Source: Mycolicibacterium nivoides (lineage in GTDB: Bacteria > Actinomycetota > Actinomycetes > Mycobacteriales > Mycobacteriaceae). From it: a stretch of 64,000 nucleotides of DNA. Below the pieces are notes generated by a model. It was not told where the DNA came from, did not search any database, and worked only from the letters and a program-made list of their open reading frames with translations. A program made the position numbers and the translations under genes. Positions 34,768 through 44,162 of the stretch are shown piece by piece (the stretch's first letter is position 1; every line of letters begins with the position of its first letter). Location: positions 6,676,753 to 6,740,752 of the forward strand of contig NZ_CP034072.1 of NCBI RefSeq assembly GCF_003855255.1. The letters run 5' to 3'.

Positions 34768-35352
34768 CTAGAAGGCTGTCGACGGAAGGCGTTCCAGCGC
34801 GAACGAGGTGATGGCGATCAACGCGTTCTTCGCCGAATCACGGTCCCGTGCATCGACGTTGATGATCGGGACGTTGGGGGACACCGACATCGCTTCGCGC
34901 AGCTCTTCGATGCTGTGGGTCGGGGAGTCGTCGAACTCGTTGACGGCGATCAGGAACGGCAGGCTGCGGGCCTCGAAGAAGTCGACGGCCGCGAAGCTGT
35001 CCTCGAGCCTGCGGGTGTCGACGAGCACCACCGCGCCGATGGCGCCGTGGACCAGGTCGTCCCACATGAACCAGAACCGCCGTTGCCCGGGTGTCCCGAA
35101 CAGGTACAGCACGAGGTCGTCCGCGATCGTGATACGGCCGAAATCCATGGCGACCGTGGTGGTCTCCTTGCCGGGGATCGCCTCCAGGTCGTCATGGCCC
35201 TGCGACGCGTTCGTGACGAGGGCCTCGGTGCGCAACGGCACGATCTCCGACACGGCGCCGACGAACGTGGTCTTGCCGACGCCGAAGCCGCCGGCTATCA
35301 CGATCTTCGTCGACGACACCGTGGGGCCGGAGTCAGAGTGCGCGTAATCCAC
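34768..35352 (-). CDS. Conservon small GTPase (CvnD/Rv3362c-like)
   Basis: The 194-residue Ras-like ATP/GTP-binding protein has P-loop GGFGVGKTTF, a switch-II-like LFGTPGQRRFW lacking the usual Asp of DTAGQ, and NEFD in place of NKxD. This matches the conservon GTPases of Streptomyces (CvnD) and mycobacteria. These form a membrane-associated switch with the Roadblock and DUF742 partners. GTG 35352 overlaps the DUF742 gene by 20 bp. Confidence 0.92.
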   Translation of the reverse strand: MDYAHSDSGPTVSSTKIVIAGGFGVGKTTFVGAVSEIVPLRTEALVTNASQGHDDLEAIPGKETTTVAMDFGRITIADDLVLYLFGTPGQRRFWFMWDDLVHGAIGAVVLVDTRRLEDSFAAVDFFEARSLPFLIAVNEFDDSPTHSIEELREAMSVSPNVPIINVDARDRDSAKNALIAITSFALERLPSTAF

Positions 35353-35710
35353 TGAGGGTCCTTTCGATCAGTAGGCGCCGTTCTGCAACGGTCGAGCGGT
35401 CGGTCAGGGTGGCGTGAACACGAAGGTGGCCGCTGTCCACCAGGTCGCTCACCAGCACCCGGGTCACCCCGATGGGCAGACCGGCATGCGCCGAGATCTC
35501 GGCGATGGACGGTCGGCTGCCGCACAGCCGAACGATGACGGCGGGGATATCGCCTGGCGCGCAGTCGAGCTCACCGGCTGACAGCAGGGCCTCCACCGGA
35601 GCTTCGATCGGCACCTCGACCCGTGCGCGGGTCCGCCCGCCGGTCAGGGTGTATGGCCGCGCGCGACTGGCGGACTGTTTCTGCTCAGGCCTGTCCATAC
35701 TCAGGGTCAT
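35333..35710 (-). CDS. Conservon DUF742 protein (CvnC/Rv3363c-like)
   Basis: From ATG 35710, overlapping the Roadblock stop as ATGA, the product is 125 residues. [11 protein letters not shown] opens the DUF742 domain, and the central segment ([34 protein letters not shown]) resembles a winged helix. It is presumed to link the sensor kinase-like protein with the Roadblock/GTPase pair. Confidence 0.9.
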   Translation of the reverse strand: MTLSMDRPEQKQSASRARPYTLTGGRTRARVEVPIEAPVEALLSAGELDCAPGDIPAVIVRLCGSRPSIAEISAHAGLPIGVTRVLVSDLVDSGHLRVHATLTDRSTVAERRLLIERTLSGLRAL

Positions 35711-36162
35711 CGAGCCCCATGTGTGGCGCGCGGTGTCGCCTCGACGGTCTTGCCGACCCGGTCGACGAGCAGCGCCATCTCGTACCCGACCTGCCCGATG
35801 TCGCACGAGATCGACGCCAGGGTGGCCAGATACGAGCCGTTGCCGACGCCCATCAACAGCAGGAACCCGTCGTCCATCTCGACGATCGACTGGCGCACGT
35901 TCCCGGCCTCGAACAGCCGGGCCGCACCGGCCGACAAGCTCGCCAATCCGGATGTGACAGCGGCCAATTGCTCGGCACGATCGGCCGGGAGGTGGGAGTT
36001 CGAAGCCATCAGCAGACCGTCGGCCGACACCAGAATCGCGTGTGACACACCCGGTACGTCACGCACGAAGTTGGACACGAACCAGTCGAGGGTTCCGGAG
36101 GTCCCTGACGGCGTTGCAGCAGAGCCCGCGGACCGGTCATGTGGTTGCGTGCCGGTGTTCAT
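35707..36162 (-). CDS. Conservon Roadblock/LC7 protein (CvnB/Rv3364c-like)
   Basis: The 151-residue protein carries one Roadblock/LC7 domain ([34 protein letters not shown]). In MglB-type systems this domain is the GTPase-activating partner of a Ras-like protein. ATG 36162 overlaps the kinase stop (ATGA), and its own stop overlaps the DUF742 start, so translation of the first three genes is coupled. Confidence 0.92.
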   Translation of the reverse strand: MNTGTQPHDRSAGSAATPSGTSGTLDWFVSNFVRDVPGVSHAILVSADGLLMASNSHLPADRAEQLAAVTSGLASLSAGAARLFEAGNVRQSIVEMDDGFLLLMGVGNGSYLATLASISCDIGQVGYEMALLVDRVGKTVEATPRATHGAR

Positions 36163-38786
36163 CGATCTCCTTCGATTCGGCTTTGTGCTGCGTCGGTTTC
36201 AGCCCGGCCCCTGCGTACGCCCGCCAACTGTCGGCTGAGGATGTCTCGGATCGCCGCGGGATCGTTCCCGCCGTCGGGCCTGGCTTGGGCTTCCGATCTT
36301 GCCTCATCCGGCACCAAGCGCGCTCCGCGTTCGCGAATCGGCAGTCCGGATGCGGTGTGCCGCTTGGGTTCCTGCTCGGCGGCCTTTGCGGCGGCGGCCC
36401 AGCCGGCGTCGGCGGCGCTGGCCCAGACGCGGTTGCGGGATTCCGGCGTCGTCGGGTCCATCAGCCACTCCGAGGCCATCCGCTCGAAGATGGGCGCACT
36501 CTCCAAACTCTCCGTCTCGATATCCACCCAACTGGATTTCTTGGCCGGTGCGGGTTCCGGGCTCGGCGGTTTCGAATTGCCCGGGTCGGAATTGCCCGAG
36601 GTGAAATAGGAAAGCGGATTTCCTCGCTGCTGGGGTTCGGGTTCCTCGGGGACGGCGGCCTGAGCGGGAGCCGGGACGGTCGCCGGATGTCCATTGACGC
36701 CGCTGGCACCGGGCGATCGTTTCGGCAGCCCGCTGGCGGTCGCCTTCGCTGGGGTGTCCGATCCACGTTCCGGCTGCGACGTGGTCTGCGAACCGTTCGG
36801 CTCGGGGAGTGCCGCAAGACCTGCGCCGGTGCGCGCACCGAGGACGGCTGCGGCGGCTCGCGGTCGTGATTCGGAAAACGAACCGGTCCGCAGATCGTCG
36901 AGCGTTTCACCCATACCGATGGGCGAGACCAGCGTGCCCGGAAGGTGCACGCTCGCCGTCACGCCGGGCCGCTCGGTCAACGCCGAGGTGGTACGCAGCC
37001 GCACCGTGGCCTCATGGCGTCGAGCCAACCGGCCGACCACGAAAAGACCCATCCGCTTGGCGGTTTCGGAGGTCACCTCGCCGCCGAGCGCGAGGCGTTC
37101 GTTCGCGGCGGTCAAGTCTTCCTTGGACATGCCGAGTCCCCGGTCGGCAACCTCGACCAGCAGGCCGGCGTCGACTGCGCGGCCGACCGTCACCATCACC
37201 GGCGAGTCCGGCGGCGAGTATCGGAGGGCGTTGTCGAGGAGCTCGGCGATCAGGTGGCCGATATCGCTTGCGGCCGAGCCGGCGATCGAGACGTCGGCTA
37301 CGTGTCCGACCTGGACCCGGCGGTACTCCTCGACCTCGGACATCGCGGCACGCAGCATGTCGGGCAGTGCGACGGGTGCTGACGCGCGGTGACGTTCCAC
37401 AGTGTCGGCGAGGACCAGGAGGTTGTCGCCGTTGCGGCGCATGCGCGTCGCGAGGTGGTCGAGGCGGAAGAGGTGATCGAGCCGGACCGGATCTTCCTCG
37501 TCCAGCTCGAGCGTCTCGATGAGTGCCAGCTGCTCTTCGACGAGTGAGCGGCTCCGGCGGGACAGGGTTTCGAACATGTCGCCGATCTGCAGACGGACAC
37601 CGTGCTCACTGGCCAGGCGCACCGCCTGGGAGTGGATGTCGTCGATCGCGCGCGCGAGCTGCCCGACCTCTTCATTGGTACGGAACGGCAGCGTGTGGAT
37701 CTCCGGCATGCCGCCGCCCTTGCTGAGGCGTTCGATCTCCTCGGGCAGCTCGACCTGCGCGACCTGCAGCGCGCCCTGGCGCAGCCGGCCGATCGACCGG
37801 ATGAGGGAGCGGCCGACCGCGAGTGCGAAGACGAGGGCGGCCAGCACGGCGCCGAGGATGATCGCGGTGTCACGCAGAGCATCGGACCGCAATGCGTTGG
37901 CCCGATGGTGCAGCGTGCCGTCGAGGTCGGAGGACAGGCGCTGTGTCATGGCGCGGTACTGCTCGACGCTCGTGCGCATCGCGTCGGTGAACGCGGGCGT
38001 CTGCACGCTGTCGCCGGACGGCTGCGTGTAGCTGTCGCGTCGAACGTCGGATTCCTTGGACAGGGCCGCGACGTCGTCCGTGGGCGTCAGCCGGTTGAGC
38101 CGATCGATGGCGGCCGCCTCCGCGCCCGCGGCGTCGGCCGTCTCGGTACGCAGCTCGTCGGAATCGGCGAAGTCGGGTGCCGCGATCAGTACCCGCTGCG
38201 TCGTCAACGCTCGCTGGGCCGCGAGCGCGTCCACGAGTTGGTCCGCGAGCGGGCGCACGGTGCGGTCGTCGACGGTTTTGGTGGTCGTGGCGATCGCGGA
38301 GACGACACCGGACGCGACGGTGGATGCTCGATCGGCGATCACCCGCTGCGGCAATGGGCCCGATGTGATGTCGTCGCGCAAGGTCTTGGCGGTCGAGGAT
38401 GCGGTTGTCAGCTGTGCGGCCACGGCCGGGTCGAACTCGGCGGACGTGATCAACGAGTCCAGGGCCTTCGCGCTCTCGTCGAACTGTGCGAGCGGTTCGT
38501 CGAGCGGCGCGCCCGAAGCGGCGGCATAGGCCAGCCCGTCGAGCCGGTCGACCAGCTCCACCGCCGGTACGACGATCACGGCGTTGTCTGACGCGAGGTT
38601 CAACCGCGATGCGGCCGACAGTTCGTTGTAGATGCGGACCGCGCCGAACGTCGCCGCGAGCAGGATCGGCAACACCAGGGTCGCGGCGACCTTCCACCGC
38701 AGCGGCCAGCTCTCGATAGACGTGCGAGACGTCCGAATCACGGTCGGATGCCCATGTTCTCCGACGCTCGGATCATGTGCATCCAC
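36159..38786 (-). CDS. Conservon sensor histidine kinase-like protein (CvnA/Rv3365c-like)
   Basis: From GTG 38786 the product is 875 residues. An N-terminal membrane helix ([20 protein letters not shown]) is followed by a nitrate/nitrite-sensor-like extracellular domain and a second helix ([21 protein letters not shown]) with a HAMP-like segment. A dimerisation helix carrying [10 protein letters not shown] leads to a GHKL ATPase ([24 protein letters not shown]). The last 300 residues are disordered and Pro-rich. The longer frame (to 39113) lacks signal or domain content upstream. It is the first gene of the operon. Confidence 0.9.
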   Translation of the reverse strand: MDAHDPSVGEHGHPTVIRTSRTSIESWPLRWKVAATLVLPILLAATFGAVRIYNELSAASRLNLASDNAVIVVPAVELVDRLDGLAYAAASGAPLDEPLAQFDESAKALDSLITSAEFDPAVAAQLTTASSTAKTLRDDITSGPLPQRVIADRASTVASGVVSAIATTTKTVDDRTVRPLADQLVDALAAQRALTTQRVLIAAPDFADSDELRTETADAAGAEAAAIDRLNRLTPTDDVAALSKESDVRRDSYTQPSGDSVQTPAFTDAMRTSVEQYRAMTQRLSSDLDGTLHHRANALRSDALRDTAIILGAVLAALVFALAVGRSLIRSIGRLRQGALQVAQVELPEEIERLSKGGGMPEIHTLPFRTNEEVGQLARAIDDIHSQAVRLASEHGVRLQIGDMFETLSRRSRSLVEEQLALIETLELDEEDPVRLDHLFRLDHLATRMRRNGDNLLVLADTVERHRASAPVALPDMLRAAMSEVEEYRRVQVGHVADVSIAGSAASDIGHLIAELLDNALRYSPPDSPVMVTVGRAVDAGLLVEVADRGLGMSKEDLTAANERLALGGEVTSETAKRMGLFVVGRLARRHEATVRLRTTSALTERPGVTASVHLPGTLVSPIGMGETLDDLRTGSFSESRPRAAAAVLGARTGAGLAALPEPNGSQTTSQPERGSDTPAKATASGLPKRSPGASGVNGHPATVPAPAQAAVPEEPEPQQRGNPLSYFTSGNSDPGNSKPPSPEPAPAKKSSWVDIETESLESAPIFERMASEWLMDPTTPESRNRVWASAADAGWAAAAKAAEQEPKRHTASGLPIRERGARLVPDEARSEAQARPDGGNDPAAIRDILSRQLAGVRRGRAETDAAQSRIEGDR

Positions 38787-39281
38787 AGCCGTACCACCCT
38801 TCACCGAGCTAATTGACGTTCCAGCAGGGATGCTCGGCCACGGGACAGGGTAAATGACGGGTAACGATTCTGCATCGACGGGGCTAATGGCGGCGCGTTC
38901 GCTGGCGCCCGTCCTTAATTTGTGCGTGCCGCCTACGTGCGGGTTTCTTGCGAATGTAAGAAACTGCCGCGATTGTGGCAGCCCCGACAGGCGGGGGTTC
39001 GAGGTTCTGGCCCGACTTCGGTAGCTGGCACCGCCGGTGGCGATGATCTTTATCGCTCGATCGCCCAAGCCCGGTTGCCGGGGGTAGCAAACAAGCGGAC
39101 GAAAAAAAGTCAAATCCGGGAGTGTGAATTACGTCTCTGTGAGGCTCTTTCTAGTGTGTAAACGCCGTTTAAGAGCGATCCTTAATGTGTCCACGGCCAA
39201 CTCAGTGCATCGTCTCAGCTTGGCCGAGCACTCTTGCCACTGTGTAGAAGTGTCGTGAAGCTCCGCTGGAGGTCATTGAAG
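38787..39281. promoter_or_regulatory. Divergent intergenic region with two adjacent stem-loops
   Basis: About 495 bp separate the conservon (minus) from the hypothetical gene at 39282 (plus). One stem-loop has arms GTTTCTT (38943-38949) and AAGAAAC (38958-38964). The next, CTGCCGC (38964-38970) with GTGGCAG (38975-38981), has one mismatch. They would lie upstream of, or in the leader of, the conservon transcript. A richer A/T stretch with a run of seven A follows (about 39095-39115). No gene is seen. Confidence 0.4.
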
Positions 39282-39542
39282 ATGGCGACAAAAGCTGCCG
39301 GCTCGACGGTCATCGAGTTGGCGACGCATCCGCTCTGGTGTTCGTCGCAGCGGTACTCGCGTGAGCTGGCCGCGGCCAAGCGCAGGCACCCCTCGTCCTA
39401 TCGGCTTGAGGAAGACGACGACACCCTCGAATCTCAGCGGCTGCCTCAGTCGGGCCTGCGGACCAACGCTCTCGTGACCCCGCTCTCGTGCGCTCGGGTC
39501 CTCAAGCTGAACGCCGCCCGCGAGGAGGCCGTCGCGGACTGA
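39282..39542 (+). CDS. Hypothetical 86-residue protein
   Basis: ATG 39282 has GGAGG 9 nt upstream, better than the in-frame start at 39234. Third codon positions are about 84 percent G or C, supporting coding. The product has two Cys (HPLWCSSQ and LSCARV), a basic patch AAAKRRHP and an acidic LEEDDDTLE stretch, with no membrane helix or signal. I recognise no family. Confidence 0.55.
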   Translation: MATKAAGSTVIELATHPLWCSSQRYSRELAAAKRRHPSSYRLEEDDDTLESQRLPQSGLRTNALVTPLSCARVLKLNAAREEAVAD

Positions 39543-39710
39543 CGCTTCGGGAGATCGGAGCGTTCAGAACGTGCGACGGCTCGGCGCCGTGGCCGAAACG
39601 TGACGAACGCTTGACCGAATTGTCTACGTGTGACTGCACATTCGGGCCGCTGCGGACCAATACCATGACATCGTTCAAGATCATGGGGGCATCGCAGAGG
39701 GATCGAATTG

Positions 39711-40520
39711 ATGCGCGCGGTTGTTCAGGGTGTTCTCGTTGTGGTCGTGGTTGCCATGACCTTCTTTTCCGGCGGTACGAATAGCGTCGACACGGCCGCG
39801 GTCAGCATGCCGTTGACGTCGACGATCGAATCGATCGCGCCCGCCGGAGGTGCCGTCGTCGGTGTGGGCCATCCGGTGGTGGTGACGTTCAAGAATCCGG
39901 TCTCGAACCGGCCTGTCGTCGAACGCGCCCTCGGGATGAAGTCGACGCCGGCACGCACGGGTACGTACGAGTGGCTCGACGCAAACACCGTGTCCTGGAC
40001 CCCGGCTCAGTTCTGGCCGGCGCACAGCACGATGACGCTGTCGGTTGGTGGTTTGCGGACGGAATTCCAAACCGGCCCAGCCGTTATCGGTGTCGCCGAC
40101 ATATCCGACCACACCTTCACCGTGACCATCGACGGGTTGGGTGAAGACCCGCCGATCGCTCTGCCGGCGCCGCATCATCTGCCGCACGCCGGTGAACCGG
40201 GTGTGCTGCTGGCCTCCATGGGGCGTCCGGATTACCCGACCCCGGTCGGTACCTACACCGTGTTGGGGAAAGACCGCACGGTGAAGATGGATTCGAGCAG
40301 CGTCGGCATTCCCGTCGACGCCCCTGACGGCTATCTCCTCGATGTGGACTATGCGGTTCGCTTCACCCACCGTGGCCTGTTCGTGCATTCCGCGCCGTGG
40401 GCTGTCCCGTCGATGGGGCTGGACAACACCAGCCACGGCTGCATCAGCCTGATCCCGGCGGCCGCCGAGTGGTACTTCAACACGGTCAACATCGGCGACC
40501 CGGTGATCGTGCAGGAGTAG
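39711..40520 (+). CDS. L,D-transpeptidase (YkuD domain)
   Basis: From ATG 39711 the 269-residue protein has an N-terminal hydrophobic anchor or signal (VVQGVLVVVVVAMTFFSG). A Big/IgG-like domain follows (GGAVVGVGHPVVVTFKNPVSNRP). The C-terminal YkuD domain has HSAPWAVPSMGLDNTSHGCI, with the catalytic Cys in SHGCISL. Such enzymes make the 3-3 peptidoglycan cross-links abundant in mycobacteria and are targets of carbapenems. It ends 180 bp before a strong two-way terminator. Confidence 0.93.
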   Translation: MRAVVQGVLVVVVVAMTFFSGGTNSVDTAAVSMPLTSTIESIAPAGGAVVGVGHPVVVTFKNPVSNRPVVERALGMKSTPARTGTYEWLDANTVSWTPAQFWPAHSTMTLSVGGLRTEFQTGPAVIGVADISDHTFTVTIDGLGEDPPIALPAPHHLPHAGEPGVLLASMGRPDYPTPVGTYTVLGKDRTVKMDSSSVGIPVDAPDGYLLDVDYAVRFTHRGLFVHSAPWAVPSMGLDNTSHGCISLIPAAAEWYFNTVNIGDPVIVQE

Positions 40521-40698
40521 CGAATCCTGCTGGCGGCCAGTTGAACCGGCACACACCAGCCGCGCCGGTGACGACGGCAACGCAGCCGCCCGCGGGCAAC
40601 CCTTGGCCTGTCTCGGCGCTCAGCGCCTCGGATTGCAGTCACTATCAGGCAGTGATCCGCGGCGTTGATGGTTGACAGAGGCGAACACCGAGGCACAG

Positions 40699-40732
40699 AA
40701 AAGGCGCCTGGCTCGCGGGCCAGGCGCCTTTT
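40699..40732. terminator. Bidirectional intrinsic terminator
   Basis: The arms AAAAGGCGCCTGGC (40699-40712) and GCCAGGCGCCTTTT (40719-40732) are perfectly complementary over 14 bp with a 6-nt loop. This gives a GC stem with a U tract in both directions. It lies between the convergent L,D-transpeptidase gene and the minus-strand gene that ends at 40757. Confidence 0.9.
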
Positions 40733-40756
40733 GTGACGCTGCGTTGTGGGGTTGGG

Positions 40757-41257
40757 CTAGCCGGCAGGGGATTCGTCCGCCGGACCGGGCAGCGTGGGCG
40801 TTCCGGCGACCGGTCCGCCCCCGGGCGAAACGGTCGGCACGCCCTTTCCGGTGCCTGCCGCGATGGCCACCGGGGCAGCGATGGGTGCCGCGGCGGGGAC
40901 GGGGGCGGCGGCCGGTACGACTGGCACAGGGGGCGCCAGGGGTACCGGAGGGACCACCGGCGGCGGTACGAGAGGCACCGGCGGGACGGCCACTGGTGGC
41001 GGCGCGATGGGCACGGGCGGGACGGCTACCGGCGCCGCGGGAACGACGCCTGCGGCTTCCACTGCTGCGGCCGCACACGGTGCGGCCGGCGCCGCCCCAG
41101 CTGCCCCGGCGGCGGCGTCAAGGCATTTGTAGCCGCCGGTCTTGAGTTGGAGTGCCGCTGCCGCGTGCGGGCTCAGCGCTAGTGCGGCCCCGACTGCGGT
41201 CGCGCACAATCCGGCGCTGACAATAGTTTTGACCGTGATGTGAGCAAAGGTGGCCAT
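40757..41257 (-). CDS. Secreted Pro/Ala/Val-rich low-complexity protein
   Basis: The 166-residue product has a signal sequence (VSAGLCATAVGAALALSPHAAAA). A short segment with two Cys is followed by about 80 residues of repeating PPVP/APPVP/VPPV units and a Gly-rich tail. Such Pro-rich exported proteins are common in the mycobacterial envelope. Low complexity limits functional inference. Its transcript would end at the terminator at 40699-40732. Confidence 0.7.
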   Translation of the reverse strand: MATFAHITVKTIVSAGLCATAVGAALALSPHAAAALQLKTGGYKCLDAAAGAAGAAPAAPCAAAAVEAAGVVPAAPVAVPPVPIAPPPVAVPPVPLVPPPVVPPVPLAPPVPVVPAAAPVPAAAPIAAPVAIAAGTGKGVPTVSPGGGPVAGTPTLPGPADESPAG

Positions 41258-41489
41258 CCCCGATCAGCTCCCTTGGGTCGTGCGGAAAATTACATCGATG
41301 AAAATTGTGACGAGCTGAACCGTAGAACTACCTGAAACCCGTGTCCAGGCAAGTTCTCAGATGGTTGCGGGGTCGACATGTGAGCGAGCCGTAGTCGTGA
41401 CCGCATCGTGTCCGACCGGCGGCGTGCGCCGTGATAAGCAAGCGCGCATCAACAGCGAAATGCGTGGCACGGTGCGGATTTCGCAAACG

Positions 41490-42353
41490 TCAATGGCCGA
41501 GCTGCATGAGGATCCCTTTGGCTACAAGCTGTTCGAAGCTGTAGCTGAATTCGCCACGACGTCCGACGGACAGAACGTAGCGGTCCTCGCCTTCGGTCAG
41601 TGACACGGTGAAGGAGAACGTGCAGTTGGATTCGCCGCTCTTGCCCGGTCCCAGGGTGGTGCTCGCCAGGACAGCGCCCTTGCCGTTCTTGACGGTGACG
41701 AGGGTGCCGGAATTGACATCGGAGTATCCGTTGGCGCCCTGGCATGTTGTTCCGTCGGAGGTGATGCCCTCCACGCCGGCGTTGTCGGAGAGGACGAAAG
41801 TGCCATTCACCGTAGCTTTTTCGAGTACGCGGAAACCTTTGGAGAAATGCGGGCAGAACGTGTCGACCGCGATCTTGTCGGCCAGCAGGCCCTGTTGCGG
41901 TTCGCCGTCTTCCAGCCGGCGGCACACCTGCCGCCCGTGGGCGACGGCATTGGCGTCGGAATTGAACTGATCGCTGAGCCCGGCATCCCGCAGTGCTGCA
42001 AGGTATCCGGCTTCCGGCGGGGGTGGCGGCCTGCGGCCCGCCACGAGCAGGACCCACACCACCGCGGCGGTCATCACGATGATCACCGCCGCCGCGGTGG
42101 TTCCCAGCCAGGTCGACCGGATGCCCGCGGTCTTCAACTCCAGGTAATCGGGCAGCATCCGGCCGCCGGCTGGGTCGGTCGATACGGTCCGGCCGTCGCG
42201 GACCCGATTCGTGGGATGTCCGGTGACGAAGTAGCGACCTTCGTGGCGAGCCGTGGGGTCCGGGCGCCAGCCGGTCGACCTGGACCGGACCTGGCCACAG
42301 CGGCTGCAGGTGTCGCTGTCATCGAGTGGCGATCCGCAATACGGGCAGGTCAT
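41490..42353 (-). CDS. Membrane protein with zinc ribbon and DUF732-like domain
   Basis: The start is set at ATG 42353 because it opens a zinc ribbon (MTCPYCGSPLDDSDTCSRCG). The 287-residue product then has one membrane helix (WLGTTAAAVIIVMTAAVVWVLLVAG) and a Pro stretch. A DUF732 segment follows (GYLAALRDAGL...RQVCRRLEDG). The C-terminal region NCTFSFTVSLTEGEDRYVLSVG is like DUF4333/MmpS-type beta folds. A cytoplasmic metal site joined to an outer binding domain suggests sensing or scaffolding. Confidence 0.8.
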   Translation of the reverse strand: MTCPYCGSPLDDSDTCSRCGQVRSRSTGWRPDPTARHEGRYFVTGHPTNRVRDGRTVSTDPAGGRMLPDYLELKTAGIRSTWLGTTAAAVIIVMTAAVVWVLLVAGRRPPPPPEAGYLAALRDAGLSDQFNSDANAVAHGRQVCRRLEDGEPQQGLLADKIAVDTFCPHFSKGFRVLEKATVNGTFVLSDNAGVEGITSDGTTCQGANGYSDVNSGTLVTVKNGKGAVLASTTLGPGKSGESNCTFSFTVSLTEGEDRYVLSVGRRGEFSYSFEQLVAKGILMQLGH

Positions 42354-42555
42354 AGCGCGCGATCCGCCGCGGACAATCGACAACGGTTCGCCGGCGTCAT
42401 CGTTGGGCCATCTGTCATCACTACCCGTTATATGCCGGTCGGTCCGCCTGCACAGCGCGCCGCTCAGATTTGGTTGCCGGGAAAATCGCAGGCGCCGCGT
42501 ATTCGGGTAGCGCAGTACTCGCGATTGGGCGCGCATTCTGCCGAAAACTTCACCT

Positions 42556-42999
42556 ATGGCCGAAGTCGAGCTCGTAGCACTTGTCGCTGTGGACGTGGCC
42601 GTAGCCGTGGCCGCGCCGGTCACGGCTGCCGCGCTGTCCACGTACTGCCCGCTTCAGATCGGGGCTGCCCTGGTCGGAGTATGGACTTTCCTGATGGTCT
42701 GGCGGATTCAGCACGGCAATTCCGAGCGGGAGAGGAAGCGTACGGCAGTGCGGGATGCGATCGTCTCGGCCTTCGTGGCGAGCTATCTGGTCATTGTCGG
42801 CTGGAGTCTGTTCGCACGGACGGACTCCGGGCATCTTGCGGGAAACCTCGACCCGCTCGCTCAAACTCTGCTGGCCCATTTCACTTACCTGACCGGGATA
42901 GTGGTCGCTGCCCATGTCGGTGCTGGTGCGGTGGAGGCGGTGGGTGCCAGGCGCTCGGGCACCCAACCCGATGTCGTAAGCGAAGGCACCCAGGAGTGA
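42556..42999 (+). CDS. Hypothetical membrane protein
   Basis: The 147-residue product has three or four hydrophobic segments: VALVAVDVAVAVAAPVTAAAL, QIGAALVGVWTFLMVW, AIVSAFVASYLVIVGWSLF and TYLTGIVVAAHVGAGAV. A basic stretch (SERERKRTAVRDA) follows the second. No clear ribosome-binding site is seen. Third-position GC is lower than average, but the regular helix pattern supports coding. No family recognised. Confidence 0.55.
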   Translation: MAEVELVALVAVDVAVAVAAPVTAAALSTYCPLQIGAALVGVWTFLMVWRIQHGNSERERKRTAVRDAIVSAFVASYLVIVGWSLFARTDSGHLAGNLDPLAQTLLAHFTYLTGIVVAAHVGAGAVEAVGARRSGTQPDVVSEGTQE

Positions 43000-43065
43000 C
43001 GCTGCTGAGCAGTCGCACGACCCCCTGAAGCTTGGCCGCGGATCTGCGGTATTACCGTGCTAGCC

Positions 43066-43905
43066 ATGACACAGGTGACGGTGATCACTGGCGGCGCGGG
43101 TGGCATGGGTCTGGCGACGGCCAAGGTGGTAGGCCGCGACCGGGCGGTTGTGCTGTGCGATGTACGGCAGGATCGCCTCGACGACGCGGCTACCGCCCTG
43201 GGTGACCTGGGTATCCCGGCCACCATCGCCAACGCCGACGTCACCGATCGCGACGCCGTCGACCGGTTGTTCGAGACCGCGGCCGGGCTCGGCACCGTCA
43301 GCGCCGTCGTTCACGCGGCCGGGGTCAGTCCCAGCATGGGCGACGCCGAGTACGTCATGAGAACCAATGCGCTGGGCACGCTGCATGTCAACGAGTCCTT
43401 CTTCGCGTCCGCGCCCGAGGGCGCGGCGATCGTCAACGTGGCGTCGATGGCGGCACACCTGTTGCCCGAGGAAGTCATTCCCGCTCAGCAGTTTCCGCTG
43501 GCACTGCAGGATCAGGACCGATTCCTCGGCGAAATGCTGGCGGCGTGCGGCATGGCTCCGGAAGACATGAGATCGGGGTTTTCCTACGCCATCAGCAAGG
43601 CCTTCGTGAAGTGGTACAGCTGGTCGCAGGCCGAGCGATTCAATGGTCGCGGCCTCCGCATCGTGTCGGTTTCCCCGGGCTCCATCGATACCGAGATGGG
43701 CCGGCTGGAGGAGCAGGCCGGGGCAGGAGCGATGGTCGCCGATGCCGCGGTGCCGCGGTGGGGCAAGCCAGAGGAGATGGCGGACCTGCTGGCCTACTGC
43801 GTGAGTGAGCGGGCCGGTTACCTCACCGGCACGGACATCCTCAACGACGGCGGAGTCGTCGCCTCGATGCGGGAACGCGCGCGCTTGGCCGCTGCCGGCA
43901 GTTAG
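43066..43905 (+). CDS. Short-chain dehydrogenase/reductase
   Basis: From ATG 43066 the product is 279 residues with the NAD(P) motif TGGAGGMG, HAAG, and a full active site: the Ser in NVASMAAH and YAISK. An insertion of about 30 residues between the catalytic Ser and Tyr (LLPEEVIPAQQFPLALQDQDRFLGEML...) resembles SDRs acting on bulky, often steroid-like, substrates. No ribosome-binding site is evident, so the mRNA may be leaderless. Substrate unknown. Confidence 0.87.
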   Translation: MTQVTVITGGAGGMGLATAKVVGRDRAVVLCDVRQDRLDDAATALGDLGIPATIANADVTDRDAVDRLFETAAGLGTVSAVVHAAGVSPSMGDAEYVMRTNALGTLHVNESFFASAPEGAAIVNVASMAAHLLPEEVIPAQQFPLALQDQDRFLGEMLAACGMAPEDMRSGFSYAISKAFVKWYSWSQAERFNGRGLRIVSVSPGSIDTEMGRLEEQAGAGAMVADAAVPRWGKPEEMADLLAYCVSERAGYLTGTDILNDGGVVASMRERARLAAAGS

Positions 43906-44162
43906 TCGGCCGCACACCGGCCGCACGGTCGTGGGATCATCGATGACGGCATGGGGGTGCCGGGCCTGAGCGGCCCGGTCGTTCAGCGTCAGCAGTTCGG
44001 TTTCCGAACGCCGGTCGGGGGGCTTGGCGTCGAACTTGTCGGGACATTGCCGGCGGACGCGTAGTCGATAACTCGCTGTGGAGTTGGGATCGCGGGTGCG
44101 ACGGGTACCCCCTTTGATGCCGCCAGTGTTCGCACAGGGAGAAGCGTTTTATTCGTAAAGTG
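43906..44162. other. Intergenic gap, possible hairpin only
   Basis: No gene is seen in 257 bp. A hairpin CCGGGC/GCCCGG (43960-43965 and 43973-43978) lies 55 bp after the SDR stop and could be a weak terminator. The promoter of the GH5-like gene should be in the right half. Confidence 0.35.

Noticed and set aside
38787..39113. Longer N-terminus for the conservon kinase
   Set aside because: The extra 109 codons contain the intergenic stem-loops and no domain or signal sequence; the first membrane helix fits a start at 38786.
41361..41603. 80-codon plus-strand frame
   Set aside because: It runs into the 3' end of the DUF732-type gene on the opposite strand and has no ribosome-binding site or family resemblance.
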